This document shows positions 1 through 8,394 of a DNA stretch of 21,207 nt, one piece after another. Positions within the stretch are counted from its first letter, which is position 1. The number at the start of each line of letters is the position of its first letter. The stretch lies in contig DRMS01000090.1 in assembly GCA_011322515.1 (NCBI GenBank), positions 1 to 21,207 of the forward strand, given 5' to 3'. The stretch is from Leucothrix mucor (lineage in GTDB: Bacteria; Pseudomonadota; Gammaproteobacteria; Thiotrichales; Thiotrichaceae). Below the pieces are notes generated by a model. It saw only the letters and a program-made list of their open reading frames with translations, searched no databases and had not been told where the DNA came from. A program made the translations under genes and the position numbers.

Positions 1-100
1 AATCATTGCTTGGAACTTCCTTGCTAAGCGCAGTCTTATAGGAAACCACAGAGAGGATAACCTTTCTATATTAGCAAAAGTATTATTATTCTCTTCCATT
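1..100. other. Window edge, nothing assigned
   Basis: I see no gene I can support here. A plus-strand frame is open from the left edge to a TAG at 39-41 (reading ..SLLSAVL), so the tail of a convergent gene is possible. It is too short to judge. The bidirectional terminator just to the right would suit a convergent gene pair. Confidence 0.3.
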
Positions 101-129
101 AAAAAAGGTCGCACAAAGCGACCTTTTTT
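101..129 (-). terminator. Intrinsic terminator, bidirectional
   Basis: This is a perfect inverted repeat: AAAAAAGGTCGC (101-112), a 5-base loop, and GCGACCTTTTTT (118-129). The six GC-rich base pairs are flanked by an A run on one side and a T run on the other, so it can work in both directions. It lies 55 bases past the stop of the peptidoglycan-binding protein gene and most likely ends that transcript. It could also serve a convergent plus-strand gene to the left of the window. Confidence 0.9.
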
Positions 130-183
130 AATATCATTTCTTGTTTTCAGTACAAAAGTACTTCCAAGACAATCTGAAATTAC

Positions 184-1581
184 TTACTTCATGCCACTGA
201 CACCCAGAGACTCAAGCACCTGAATCGTTAAACCACCTGTTGGTAAGTTTTTCTCTCTTTGGTACTTTTCAACCGCTTTTAATGTGCCACCACCAATACT
301 TCCATCAATCGGTCCGTTATACACACCTGCATCTTTAAGAGCTTGTTGAATACGTTTGTTGACATCAGCATTCATATTTGTCTGACATAAAATACGACGC
401 CATTCCAAACGTTCTTTTGATATTTTTGAACGCTTTTCAATGGTTTTATAAAGTGCAGCAATTTTAGTACGTCTCTCTTCTGCTTCAGTAGCAACTTTTC
501 TTACCTTAATGGTCTTGTATTCTGCTGGGATAACTTCTTCTTTAACCGTTGCCGCTACATCAACAATTTGCTTATTAAGAATTTTCTTCTGAGCAGGAAT
601 ACCTTTTAGACAAATTTGATTACCCGTTGCTTTTCCATCGCCGCCAACTTTTGCACCGCGCCAAATAAATTTAGCATCTTCAACTTTTGTTGTAATACTA
701 ACTTTCTTATAAACCGCAGGAATTTTAACCCTGTCAGAGGTTGCATCACTAACCAATTTACTAACAGAGAATGCTTTGGTAACAGCGGGAATTTCTACAC
801 TATCAATTTTTGCTGGTGTCTTTAGCACCGTCTTTTTGATAGTTTTATATTTAGCAGGTACTTGAACTAAACACATAATATCGCCAGTACTATTGTCGAT
901 ACGTGAAATTGGGCCTGAACCTTTTTTCCACACTGCTTTAGCTGGCTCAATCTCAATTTTCTCTTCAATTACTTCATACTCGGCCTTAATCAACACCTTC
1001 TTTTTAGAAGCTTCTTTGACCGTTTCGACGGTATCCACTTTATCAAACTGAGCGGTAGCAATTTTAATCTCTTCTGCTTCTTCTTTAACAAGAACTTCTT
1101 TTTCTTTGCTCTCAAATTTTGCAGGAATATAATACTCAGCAAAACACTGACCAACTGACGTATTCTCCAGATCAATACCATTTGTTTTTGCAGCTGCTAG
1201 TAATGCTGGACTCGCTGGTATCCCACGTCTACCGAGATGAGTAACCCATTCATTACGTGCTGGAGAAATCTCAATTTCTTTAGTCTCAGTCTTGTAAACA
1301 GCAGGGACAGCAACTAACTTTTTAGCGGCTTCTTTTATTAAAACTTTTTTATCTGAAGAGTCATAAGTCGCAGGAATAATTTCAACTGTCTCTGACTCTG
1401 GTTTTACTAAGACTTTTTCAGGCTTAACTTCAAACTTAGCAGGGACAATAACCTTCGCATAACATTCACCTGGTTTTGCATCAGGCAAGGTAGCGGTAGC
1501 GTCAATCCTATCCTCGGCAATACCCATAACAGGTATCAGTAGTGATAATAACGCAACTGAAGCATGACGTTTTTTCAGCAT
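184..1581 (-). CDS. Exported peptidoglycan-binding repeat protein
   Basis: This 465-residue protein opens with a signal peptide (MLKKRHASVALLSLLIPVMG, probable cleavage after Ala22). It ends in a peptidoglycan-binding domain of the PF01471 type (about 404-462, with VYNGPIDGSIGGGTLKAVEKYQ-like features). Between these lie four modules, each running from a Cys to a Trp: 40-112, 146-218, 237-307 and 324-394. Each module holds three sub-repeats of the IPAxYKTxxxxVLVKEA kind. The sub-repeats start at 46/69/92, 152/175/198, 241/264/287 and 328/351/374, an exact 23-residue step throughout. A fifth Cys is at 399. The product is probably periplasmic or surface-exposed and bound to the cell wall. The role of the repeats is unknown to me, and no catalytic motif is seen. 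The ATG has a good AGGAG 6 bases upstream. The gene stands alone, 414 bases after nuoN, with its own terminator. Confidence 0.85.
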   Translation of the reverse strand: MLKKRHASVALLSLLIPVMGIAEDRIDATATLPDAKPGECYAKVIVPAKFEVKPEKVLVKPESETVEIIPATYDSSDKKVLIKEAAKKLVAVPAVYKTETKEIEISPARNEWVTHLGRRGIPASPALLAAAKTNGIDLENTSVGQCFAEYYIPAKFESKEKEVLVKEEAEEIKIATAQFDKVDTVETVKEASKKKVLIKAEYEVIEEKIEIEPAKAVWKKGSGPISRIDNSTGDIMCLVQVPAKYKTIKKTVLKTPAKIDSVEIPAVTKAFSVSKLVSDATSDRVKIPAVYKKVSITTKVEDAKFIWRGAKVGGDGKATGNQICLKGIPAQKKILNKQIVDVAATVKEEVIPAEYKTIKVRKVATEAEERRTKIAALYKTIEKRSKISKERLEWRRILCQTNMNADVNKRIQQALKDAGVYNGPIDGSIGGGTLKAVEKYQREKNLPTGGLTIQVLESLGVSGMK

Positions 1582-1995
1582 TTGTAACTCCTAAATTAAT
1601 TATATTTGCTAAGGATGCAGAATTGAAATTATAATTCCAATCCCTTGTTTATTAGTATTTATCTTAATAAGTTCTAGTAACAAAAAATTTAAGCAGAACT
1701 CTATCAATATAGTTGGTGGTAGACATACATGCCATTTTACTGACTAGTAAATTGCATGTAAGAATAGTTCATATCCGCTCAATGGGCAACCTTTCGAGGG
1801 CAGACTCGCATTATAGGTTTGTGACTGGTTTTATTTTTTTTATATAAACCAAGCATAAACAACACCCAGTTAAATTTCACTTATAGCTTAAATATTAGAA
1901 AGATACGACGAATACTTAAAGCCATACCTACCGTTAATATTGTTAATCACCCAATTTTTTAAACCATCTAAAAATTTGATATTTTTTTCTGGAAT
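1582..1995. other. Intergenic gap between nuoN and repeat-protein gene
   Basis: No ORF in this 414-base AT-rich stretch looks real. It holds a strong hairpin (1726-1760) and two TATAAT hexamers on the minus strand. The one at 1810-1815 is followed by GCGAG; the one at 1628-1633 is 46 bases before the ATG. Neither has a convincing -35 at normal spacing. A smaller nested fold lies at 1788-1819 (AACCT/AGGTT outside CGAG/CTCG). No clear intrinsic terminator follows nuoN, so read-through or Rho-dependent ending is possible. Confidence 0.5.
1726..1760 (-). other. 35-nt imperfect hairpin in intergenic region
   Basis: The arms 1726-1741 and 1746-1760 are inverted copies (TACATGC core of 7 bp, then 7 more pairs with one mismatch and one bulged base) around a 4-base loop. 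No T run follows on either strand, so it is not a standard intrinsic terminator. It could be an operator, a 3' end of the nuo mRNA protected by a stem, or a leader element of the downstream gene. Confidence 0.55.
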
Positions 1996-3453
1996 TTAGA
2001 AAATAGCTTGTATAGAACTAACACAAATAGCCATTAAACCACCTGGCAATATCCCCAAAGCCAAAACTGCCAAACCATTAATGCTGAGTAAAGCCCCAAA
2101 CTCAAAGCTAGCTTGCGAAGGTGTTAATGATTTTTCAGCCTCATCAAAATACATTATTTTAATTGCTCGCAGATAATAATAAGCCCCTATAACAGACATA
2201 ACGACTGCAAAAACTGCTAACCATACTAAGTCTACGCTAACAACGGCCTGAATAACGGATAGTTTTGCATAGAAACCAACCGTTGGTGGCACACCTGCCA
2301 TTGAAAATAAAAACAGTAGCATCATAAAAGCAATCCAAGGATGACGAGCACCTAAACCTTTAAGATCCGCTAATTCATCGGCTTCTGACTGTTTACTACT
2401 AAGGAAGATAATAACCGCAAACCCACCCATTGAAATAATCGCATAGGTAATCATATAAAACATAGATGCCGCATAGCCCGCTTCATTTGCAGCAAGAACC
2501 CCCATCGCAACAAATCCCATATGTGAAATGGTTGAATAGGCCAACATGCGCTTTAGATTAGTCTGTGCTATCGCGATAACATTACCAACAAAGAGTGATA
2601 ATGCGGCAAGTAAAATAAGTATCTGTTGCCATCCATCCGACATGCCACCTAAAGCTTCTACTAATAAGCGCAAAATCATTGCGAAGACTGCAATTTTCGG
2701 CGCAGCACCCAAAAACATGGTAATCGCTGTTGGCGCGCCATGATAAACATCAGGAATCCACATATGAAACGGTACAACACCTAACTTAAAGCCTAGCCCA
2801 ATTAAAATAAAGGAAAGACCCAGTAATAAACCGATATTGCTCATTAATGAATCTTGCATGGCGAGGTTTGTCGCAATAGTATGCAGATTAAGACTGCCGC
2901 TTAGACCATAGATAATAGACATACCATAGAGCAACATACCTGATGCGATTGCACCGAGCACAAAATATTTCATCGCCGCTTCAGAGGCAACACCGTTATC
3001 CCGTCTAAAGGCAACCATTGCATAGAGACTAAGTGATAATAGCTCTAAGCCCAAATAAACGAGCAATAGGGTCTGCGCTGAAATCATCACCATCATGCCA
3101 AGTACCGCAAAGAGTCCTAAGGTGAATAACTCTCCTTTAAACATATTACGGTCTTTTAAATAGGGGCGTGAATAGGCAAATACTGCCATTGTAATTAAAA
3201 GCACAGAAATTTTAAGCACGCGTGCCATTGGATCGGCTATAAACATATCATTAAAAGTTGTGATTACGGTGGAACTATCCGCTCCGCTATACACCATCCA
3301 TGCTGTCATTGCCAAGCTGAGCTGCGCAATAATATAAGTGACTATACGGTTCTCATCATCAACAAAAAGATCAACTAATAACACAGCACAAGTCGCTACC
3401 AGCAAAAATATTTCTGGATAGGCTGGTGCAATTTCTGATAAATATCCTGACAT
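1996..3453 (-). CDS. nuoN: NADH-quinone oxidoreductase subunit N
   Basis: NuoN is one of the three antiporter-like proton-pumping subunits of the membrane arm. It is 485 residues, the same length as the E. coli protein, and hydrophobic throughout. The charged residues expected along the central proton path are visible: Glu137 (YLGLELLSL), Lys162 (AAMKYFVLG), Lys223 (GFKLGVVPFHMWIPDVYHGA), Lys253 (GAAPKIAVF), and Lys397 (GFYAKLSV) in the distal half. It is the last gene of the cluster, starting 8 bases after the nuoM stop with an AGG about 7 bases before the ATG. The TAA stop is followed by AT-rich DNA without a clear terminator. Confidence 0.97.
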   Translation of the reverse strand: MSGYLSEIAPAYPEIFLLVATCAVLLVDLFVDDENRIVTYIIAQLSLAMTAWMVYSGADSSTVITTFNDMFIADPMARVLKISVLLITMAVFAYSRPYLKDRNMFKGELFTLGLFAVLGMMVMISAQTLLLVYLGLELLSLSLYAMVAFRRDNGVASEAAMKYFVLGAIASGMLLYGMSIIYGLSGSLNLHTIATNLAMQDSLMSNIGLLLGLSFILIGLGFKLGVVPFHMWIPDVYHGAPTAITMFLGAAPKIAVFAMILRLLVEALGGMSDGWQQILILLAALSLFVGNVIAIAQTNLKRMLAYSTISHMGFVAMGVLAANEAGYAASMFYMITYAIISMGGFAVIIFLSSKQSEADELADLKGLGARHPWIAFMMLLFLFSMAGVPPTVGFYAKLSVIQAVVSVDLVWLAVFAVVMSVIGAYYYLRAIKIMYFDEAEKSLTPSQASFEFGALLSINGLAVLALGILPGGLMAICVSSIQAIF

Positions 3454-3461
3454 TTTTATAC

Positions 3462-4979
3462 CTATGGCGTGAGCAACTTAGAAGTGGTTGCTTGCTGAAT
3501 AATATGATCAATTGTATCTGACATGACATGAGTTAATGGCTCTGGCCATAAGCCTAAAGCAATCACCGCGATAGCAAGTACTGCCATCATAAAGAATTCA
3601 CGTCTATTTAAATCACTTAGCGCACCAACATTTTCGTTGGCTATATCACCTAAGATGACTCGTTTAACCAACCAAAGCGTATACGCTGCACCCACTATCA
3701 GGGTGGTTGCGGCTAGGAAGGCAATCCAGAAACTGGCTTTGAAACTGGCTAGAATCACCATAAATTCACCCACAAACCCTGATGTTCCTGGTAACCCTGT
3801 ATTTGCCATCGCGAATAAGATAAAGAAAGCACCAAAGATTGGCATTCTATTCACTACACCACCATAAGCTGAGATTTCCCGTGTGTGCATGCGGTCATAT
3901 AAGACACCAATACTAAGGAACATTGCGCCTGAGATAAAGCCGTGAGACATCATTTGTACCATGCCACCCTGTATAGCAAGTGCGGAGCCATTAGCATCAC
4001 CTGCATTATTTGCCATGATGGGATAGATTAGGAAGAAACCTAAGGTAACAAATCCCATATGTGCAATCGATGAATAAGCAACCAACTTTTTCATATCCGT
4101 CTGCACTAAAGCGATAAAGCCAATATAAACAATCGCTACCAGCGACATAAAAACAACCAGCCAAGCTAGCTCTTGCGCTGCATCTGGCACCATTGGCAGA
4201 CTAAAACGTAAGAAACCATAGCCACCAATTTTCAACATGATAGCCGCTAGTACAACCGAACCACCTGTAGGTGCTTGTACGTGCGCATCAGGCAACCAAG
4301 TATGGACAGGCCACATGGGAACCTTGACACCAAATGCGATTAAAAATGACAGGAAAATAAGAATCTGTGGTGTCATGCCAAGTTTTAGCTCCTGCAAATC
4401 TGCAATCGCAAAGCTTCCGCCTTGCGAATACATATAAATCAAGCTAATCAGCATAAAAACAGAGCCAAAGAAGGTATAGAGGAAGAACTTCATCGTTGCG
4501 TAAACACGATTATCGCCGCCCCAAATACCAATCACTATAAACATAGGGATTAGCATCGCTTCAAAGAACACATAAAATAGCATGGCATCCTGAGCCGCAA
4601 ATACACCATTAATAATACCTGCCATAATCAGGAAAGCTGCCATATAGTGACTTGGCTTTTTCTGAATAACGTCCCAACCTGCAATAACGATCAATACAGT
4701 GGTAAAGGTGTTCAAGAGGACTAATGGCATGGAGATTCCATCTACTGCCAAATGATAGTTAATCTTGAAAGGTTCTATCCATGGCACTAGCTCTACAAAT
4801 TGCATTGCATGACCTTCGGCATTGAATCCTGTCCAGAGTAAAAGACTGATAAGGAAGGTCAGCACACTCACCACAAGAGCTAGCGGACGTGCCACCATTT
4901 TATCTGGAGAAAATAAAACAAGGATTCCGCCAATAATGGGCAACCATACTAAGACGCTTAGCAAATATCCATCAAACAT
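3462..4979 (-). CDS. nuoM: NADH-quinone oxidoreductase subunit M
   Basis: This is the middle antiporter-like proton-pumping subunit, 505 residues and about 14 membrane helices. Functional residues conserved in the family are present: Glu140 (YVFFEAMLIP), Lys219 (AFGVKVPMWPVHTWLPDAH), Lys250 (IMLKIGGYG) and Glu405 (GFVGEFMV). The ATG overlaps the last 8 bases of nuoL, which suggests translational coupling. A GGGGTG stretch lies about 5 bases before the start. Family assignment is secure from the proton-channel motif HTWLPDAHVQAPT. Confidence 0.97.
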   Translation of the reverse strand: MFDGYLLSVLVWLPIIGGILVLFSPDKMVARPLALVVSVLTFLISLLLWTGFNAEGHAMQFVELVPWIEPFKINYHLAVDGISMPLVLLNTFTTVLIVIAGWDVIQKKPSHYMAAFLIMAGIINGVFAAQDAMLFYVFFEAMLIPMFIVIGIWGGDNRVYATMKFFLYTFFGSVFMLISLIYMYSQGGSFAIADLQELKLGMTPQILIFLSFLIAFGVKVPMWPVHTWLPDAHVQAPTGGSVVLAAIMLKIGGYGFLRFSLPMVPDAAQELAWLVVFMSLVAIVYIGFIALVQTDMKKLVAYSSIAHMGFVTLGFFLIYPIMANNAGDANGSALAIQGGMVQMMSHGFISGAMFLSIGVLYDRMHTREISAYGGVVNRMPIFGAFFILFAMANTGLPGTSGFVGEFMVILASFKASFWIAFLAATTLIVGAAYTLWLVKRVILGDIANENVGALSDLNRREFFMMAVLAIAVIALGLWPEPLTHVMSDTIDHIIQQATTSKLLTP

Positions 4980-6966
4980 GCTTCACCCCAAATACCAACC
5001 AACTCACAATAAACAAGACGCCAATAATCATTGCAAAAGCATAGTGATATAAATAACCCGTCTGAATATGACGTATGACTCCTGAAAACCAACCAACCAC
5101 TTTTGCCGAACCATTGACAACCACCGTATCAATCACAAAGCGATCTCCTGCTTTAAATAATGCTGTACCCAAGCCTAATGCGCCCCCTGCTAATACTGCC
5201 TGATTAACATCATCCGCATAATATTTTTTATCTAGTAACGTATGAAGCCAACGGAATTTATTATAGAAAAAATCTGCAATTGATTGATTTTTCATGTAGA
5301 TATACCAAGCACTGCCCAAACCTGCCATTGCCAACCAGAAGGGAGGTTGCATAATACCGTGCAAGACAAAACCAAATATTCCATGATAGCTTTCTTTCAA
5401 TTCGGCAATCGCATGATGTGAATCACCAACAGTCATCACGCCATTAAAGAAGTCACCCGCGACCATTGGATAAACAAAATAACCTGCTAGTACCGATGGA
5501 ATTGCCAATGCAATAAGCGGAATCGTAACAACCTGCGGAGATTCCTTTAAATGCGCCTTGGTATGATCATCCATACGCTCTTTACCGTGGAAGACGAGAA
5601 AGAACATTCTGAAACTATAAAAAGCGGTAACAAATACACCCAATAACACCATCACATAGGCATAACCTGCTGCACCTAGCTCTGAATGATGCACCGCTTC
5701 AATAATCATATCTTTAGAGAAAAAGCCTGAGAAGAAGGGGAATCCAATCAATGCCAGTGAACCTATCAATGAGGTCCAATAAGTAATCGGCATATATTTC
5801 TTTAAACCACCCATTTTGCGAATATCCTGCTCATGGTGCATGGCAATAATCACCGAGCCTGCTGCCAAAAACAGTAATGCTTTAAAGAAAGCATGTGTCA
5901 TTAAATGAAATACACCTGCGCTATAAGCGGATGCACCTAACGCAACGGTCATATAACCAAGTTGTGATAAGGTTGAATATGCAACAACGCGTTTAATATC
6001 ATTTTGTACGATGCCAATCAGCCCCATAAAGAAGGCGGTGGTTGCACCAATCACCAGTATGAAATTCAATGCTGTATCGGACAATTCAAAAATAGGTGAC
6101 ATACGCGATACCATAAAGATACCTGCGGTGACCATCGTTGCGGCGTGAATCAATGCGGAGATAGGAGTCGGACCTTCCATTGAATCAGGAAGCCAGACAT
6201 GCAGAGGAACTTGTGCTGATTTACCCATTGCACCAATAAATAATGAAATCGCAATCACCGTCATCAACGACCATTCTTGCTCTGGAATCAGTGTAATAAG
6301 GGTATCTTCAATCTTTGGTAAGTATTTAAAAACCTCTACATAATCCAATGACCCTGTATAAGCATAAATTGCAGCAATTCCTAATAGAAATCCGAAGTCG
6401 CCGACTCTATTGACTAAAAAGGCTTTCATATTGGCAAAGATAGCGGTATCGCGTGTTGACCAGAAGCCAATCAAGAGATAAGACACTAAACCCACGGCTT
6501 CCCAGCCAAAGAATAACTGCATAAAGTTATTCGACATAACCAGCATCAGCATGGAAAAGGTAAAGAGAGAGATATAGCTAAAGAAGCGCTGATAACTATT
6601 CGCACCTGCTTTACTGCTCTTTGGCCAGTTATGCTCATCATCTGACATATAGCCAATGGTATAAATATGCACCATCAATGACACAAAGGTAACCACAACC
6701 ATCATCATTGCGGTCAGGTTATCGATTAGAAAACCTATTTCAAATTTTACCCCTTCAATTTCCATCCATGTATAAACGGAGCCATTATAGGTATTACCAC
6801 CCAAGGCAATATGGATAAAAACAACGGCCGATAGCAAGAAAGCAATACCAACCCCCGCAAGGGTGGCAGTATGCGCACCTTTACGACCAATTTTAGCACC
6901 CCAAAAACCTGCAATCATCGACCCAATCAAAGCAGCAAGCGGAATGGCAAGATAGATAAATTCCAT
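4972..6966 (-). CDS. nuoL: NADH-quinone oxidoreductase subunit L
   Basis: NuoL is the distal antiporter-like proton-pumping subunit; its C-terminal amphipathic helix lies along the membrane arm. Family marks, numbered from the chosen start, are Glu156 (FFGWEAVGLVSYLLIGFW), Lys249 (GAMGKSAQVPLHVWLPDSM) and the following EGPTPISALIHAATM. The C-terminal third is extra to NuoM/NuoN and ends in a final membrane helix. An ATG at 6972 overlaps the nuoK stop (TAATG), but its Shine-Dalgarno would be only 2 bases away. The ATG at 6966 has AAGGGG at 8 bases, so I prefer the 664-residue form (666 from the first ATG). The stop overlaps nuoM by 8 bases. Confidence 0.96.
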   Translation of the reverse strand: MEFIYLAIPLAALIGSMIAGFWGAKIGRKGAHTATLAGVGIAFLLSAVVFIHIALGGNTYNGSVYTWMEIEGVKFEIGFLIDNLTAMMMVVVTFVSLMVHIYTIGYMSDDEHNWPKSSKAGANSYQRFFSYISLFTFSMLMLVMSNNFMQLFFGWEAVGLVSYLLIGFWSTRDTAIFANMKAFLVNRVGDFGFLLGIAAIYAYTGSLDYVEVFKYLPKIEDTLITLIPEQEWSLMTVIAISLFIGAMGKSAQVPLHVWLPDSMEGPTPISALIHAATMVTAGIFMVSRMSPIFELSDTALNFILVIGATTAFFMGLIGIVQNDIKRVVAYSTLSQLGYMTVALGASAYSAGVFHLMTHAFFKALLFLAAGSVIIAMHHEQDIRKMGGLKKYMPITYWTSLIGSLALIGFPFFSGFFSKDMIIEAVHHSELGAAGYAYVMVLLGVFVTAFYSFRMFFLVFHGKERMDDHTKAHLKESPQVVTIPLIALAIPSVLAGYFVYPMVAGDFFNGVMTVGDSHHAIAELKESYHGIFGFVLHGIMQPPFWLAMAGLGSAWYIYMKNQSIADFFYNKFRWLHTLLDKKYYADDVNQAVLAGGALGLGTALFKAGDRFVIDTVVVNGSAKVVGWFSGVIRHIQTGYLYHYAFAMIIGVLFIVSWLVFGVKHV

Positions 6967-6971
6967 AGTCA

Positions 6972-7277
6972 TTACCCCTTCATTTGATCAAGTTCTTGCA
7001 CATTAATCGTGCGACGATTTCTAAATAGAACCACCAGTATTGCTAGTCCAATAGCGGCTTCAGCTGCGGCAACGGTAAGAATAAAGAACACAAAAACCTG
7101 TCCTGCCATATCACCTAGATAGTGTGAAAAAGCAATAAAATTCATATTCACTGCCAATAGCATCAGTTCGATACACATCAGCAGGATAATCATGTTTTTA
7201 CGATTTAAGAAGATGCCAGCAATACTAATTGAGAACAGCAAACCACCTAATATGAGAAAGTGCGATAATGGGATCAT
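6972..7277 (-). CDS. nuoK: NADH-quinone oxidoreductase subunit K
   Basis: A small membrane subunit of 101 residues with three helices, homologous to MrpC and mitochondrial ND4L. The two membrane glutamates needed for proton transfer are present: Glu37 (LMCIELMLLAVN) and Glu73 (VAAAEAAIGLA). The start codon directly abuts the nuoJ stop (TAAATG), with GGAG inside the end of nuoJ 9 bases upstream. The TAA stop overlaps the first possible nuoL ATG by one base. Confidence 0.97.
   Translation of the reverse strand: MIPLSHFLILGGLLFSISIAGIFLNRKNMIILLMCIELMLLAVNMNFIAFSHYLGDMAGQVFVFFILTVAAAEAAIGLAILVVLFRNRRTINVQELDQMKG
6975..6980 (-). promoter_or_regulatory. Ribosome binding site deciding nuoL start
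   Basis: AAGGGG on the minus strand lies 8 bases before the ATG at 6966 but only 2 bases before the ATG at 6972. This favours the second ATG (protein beginning MEFIYL) as the nuoL start. Confidence 0.7.
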
Positions 7278-7877
7278 TTACAGTTTCTCCTCTGTTTTCA
7301 TTTTAATGATGCGTAAACGATCGCTATTTTTAGTGCGAATCTGATCAGCAGGATTTTGATGTTTGGTAATACCGCCACGCTTACGCATAGTTAAGGAAAT
7401 AGCAGCAATAATTGCCACAACCAGAATAACCGCAGCCAGCTCAAAAGGATAAACATATTCAGTATAAAGAATCTCACCCAACGCTTTGGTATTGCTATAT
7501 TCAAGTGGCATGGGGTCAGGAATTGCCATTATAAAGACATCGGAACTTACGACTATAATAATTTCAGCAGCAACGGTGATCGCAACCAAAATCCCAACAG
7601 GCAAATAGCGAATAAAACCTTCGCGCAAAGGATCAATATTAATATCCAGCATCATAATAACAAATAGAAAAAGCACCATGACAGCACCAACATAAACTAA
7701 TACCAGCACAACCCCTAAAAACTCAGCTTCCAGTAAAATCCAAGTTGCTGCACTAGTAAAGAACGCCAATATTAAAAACAATGCTGCATAAACGGGATTA
7801 CGCATCGTCACCACGCCTATGGCGGAGACAACGGTTACCGTTGCAAACATATAAAAGATGAATAGCTCAAATGTCAT
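7278..7877 (-). CDS. nuoJ: NADH-quinone oxidoreductase subunit J
   Basis: This 199-residue membrane subunit (ND6 homologue) has five helices. Helix 3 carries the family's YVGAVMVLFLFVIMML segment, which contains the pi-bulge linked to coupling between quinone reduction and proton pumping. A charged tail of about 35 residues (MRKRGG to the end) follows the last helix; the whole protein is slightly longer than the 184-residue E. coli one. It starts 25 bases after the nuoI stop with only a weak purine-rich site (GAGA, 8 bases), and its stop touches the nuoK ATG. Confidence 0.96.
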   Translation of the reverse strand: MTFELFIFYMFATVTVVSAIGVVTMRNPVYAALFLILAFFTSAATWILLEAEFLGVVLVLVYVGAVMVLFLFVIMMLDINIDPLREGFIRYLPVGILVAITVAAEIIIVVSSDVFIMAIPDPMPLEYSNTKALGEILYTEYVYPFELAAVILVVAIIAAISLTMRKRGGITKHQNPADQIRTKNSDRLRIIKMKTEEKL

Positions 7878-7902
7878 TTATATAATCTCTATCAGTCAGA
7901 CT

Positions 7903-8394
7903 TTATCGGTAAGGCGCGTCAGCTTCTTTACTCTTTGCAATTTCTGTTTCATATTTATCACCAAAAGCGAGTAACACTTCTTTTGTTTTTACATGATCGC
8001 CACGTTCTTCAAAGTGATATTCAAAAATATGCGTTTCTACGATGGCATCAACAGGACAAGCTTCTTCACAAAAGCCACAATAGATACACTTAAACATATC
8101 AATATCATATCGAGTTGTTCGACGTGATCCATCACCGCGCTCTTCTGAGTCAATAGTGATCGCTAAAGCTGGACACGCAGCTTCACATAATCGACAGGCT
8201 ATACAACGCTCTTCACCATTAGGGTAACGACGCAATGCATGGTGTCCACGAAAACGTGGTGACATTGGGGTCTTTTGCTCAGGATATTGAATCGTAATCT
8301 TACGCTTAAAGAAATACTTACCTGTAATACTTAAACCCTGTAGTAACTCAAACAGCGTAAAGGTTTTTATAAAATGTTTAATTGATGCAATCAT
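7903..8394 (-). CDS. nuoI: NADH-quinone oxidoreductase subunit I (2x[4Fe-4S])
   Basis: NuoI is the ferredoxin-like subunit carrying clusters N6a and N6b, which pass electrons from NuoG towards NuoB. Two classical CxxCxxCxxxCP motifs are complete: Cys64/67/70/74 (CIACRLCEAACP) and Cys103/106/109/113 (CIYCGFCEEACP). The N-terminal amphipathic region (MIASIKHFIKTFTLFELLQG) matches the membrane-contacting helix of the family. An ATG at 8409 would add five residues (MGAVE). The ATG at 8394 has GGGAG 8 bases upstream and overlaps the nuoH stop as ATGA, so I prefer it (163 residues). Confidence 0.96.
   Translation of the reverse strand: MIASIKHFIKTFTLFELLQGLSITGKYFFKRKITIQYPEQKTPMSPRFRGHHALRRYPNGEERCIACRLCEAACPALAITIDSEERGDGSRRTTRYDIDMFKCIYCGFCEEACPVDAIVETHIFEYHFEERGDHVKTKEVLLAFGDKYETEIAKSKEADAPYR

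Noticed and set aside
1..200. Plus-strand open frame running from the left edge through the terminator
   Set aside because: It crosses a strong intrinsic terminator and enters the opposite-strand gene; no recognisable protein sequence.
1608..1619. GCTAAGGATGCA here is identical to 9527-9538 in the tandem motif near nuoH
   Set aside because: A single 12-base match within 21 kb is expected by chance, and the flanking bases do not extend it.
1960..1990. CTAAA/TTTAG pairing at the nuoN stop as a possible terminator
   Set aside because: Only five AT-rich pairs, no T run, and it overlaps the stop codon.
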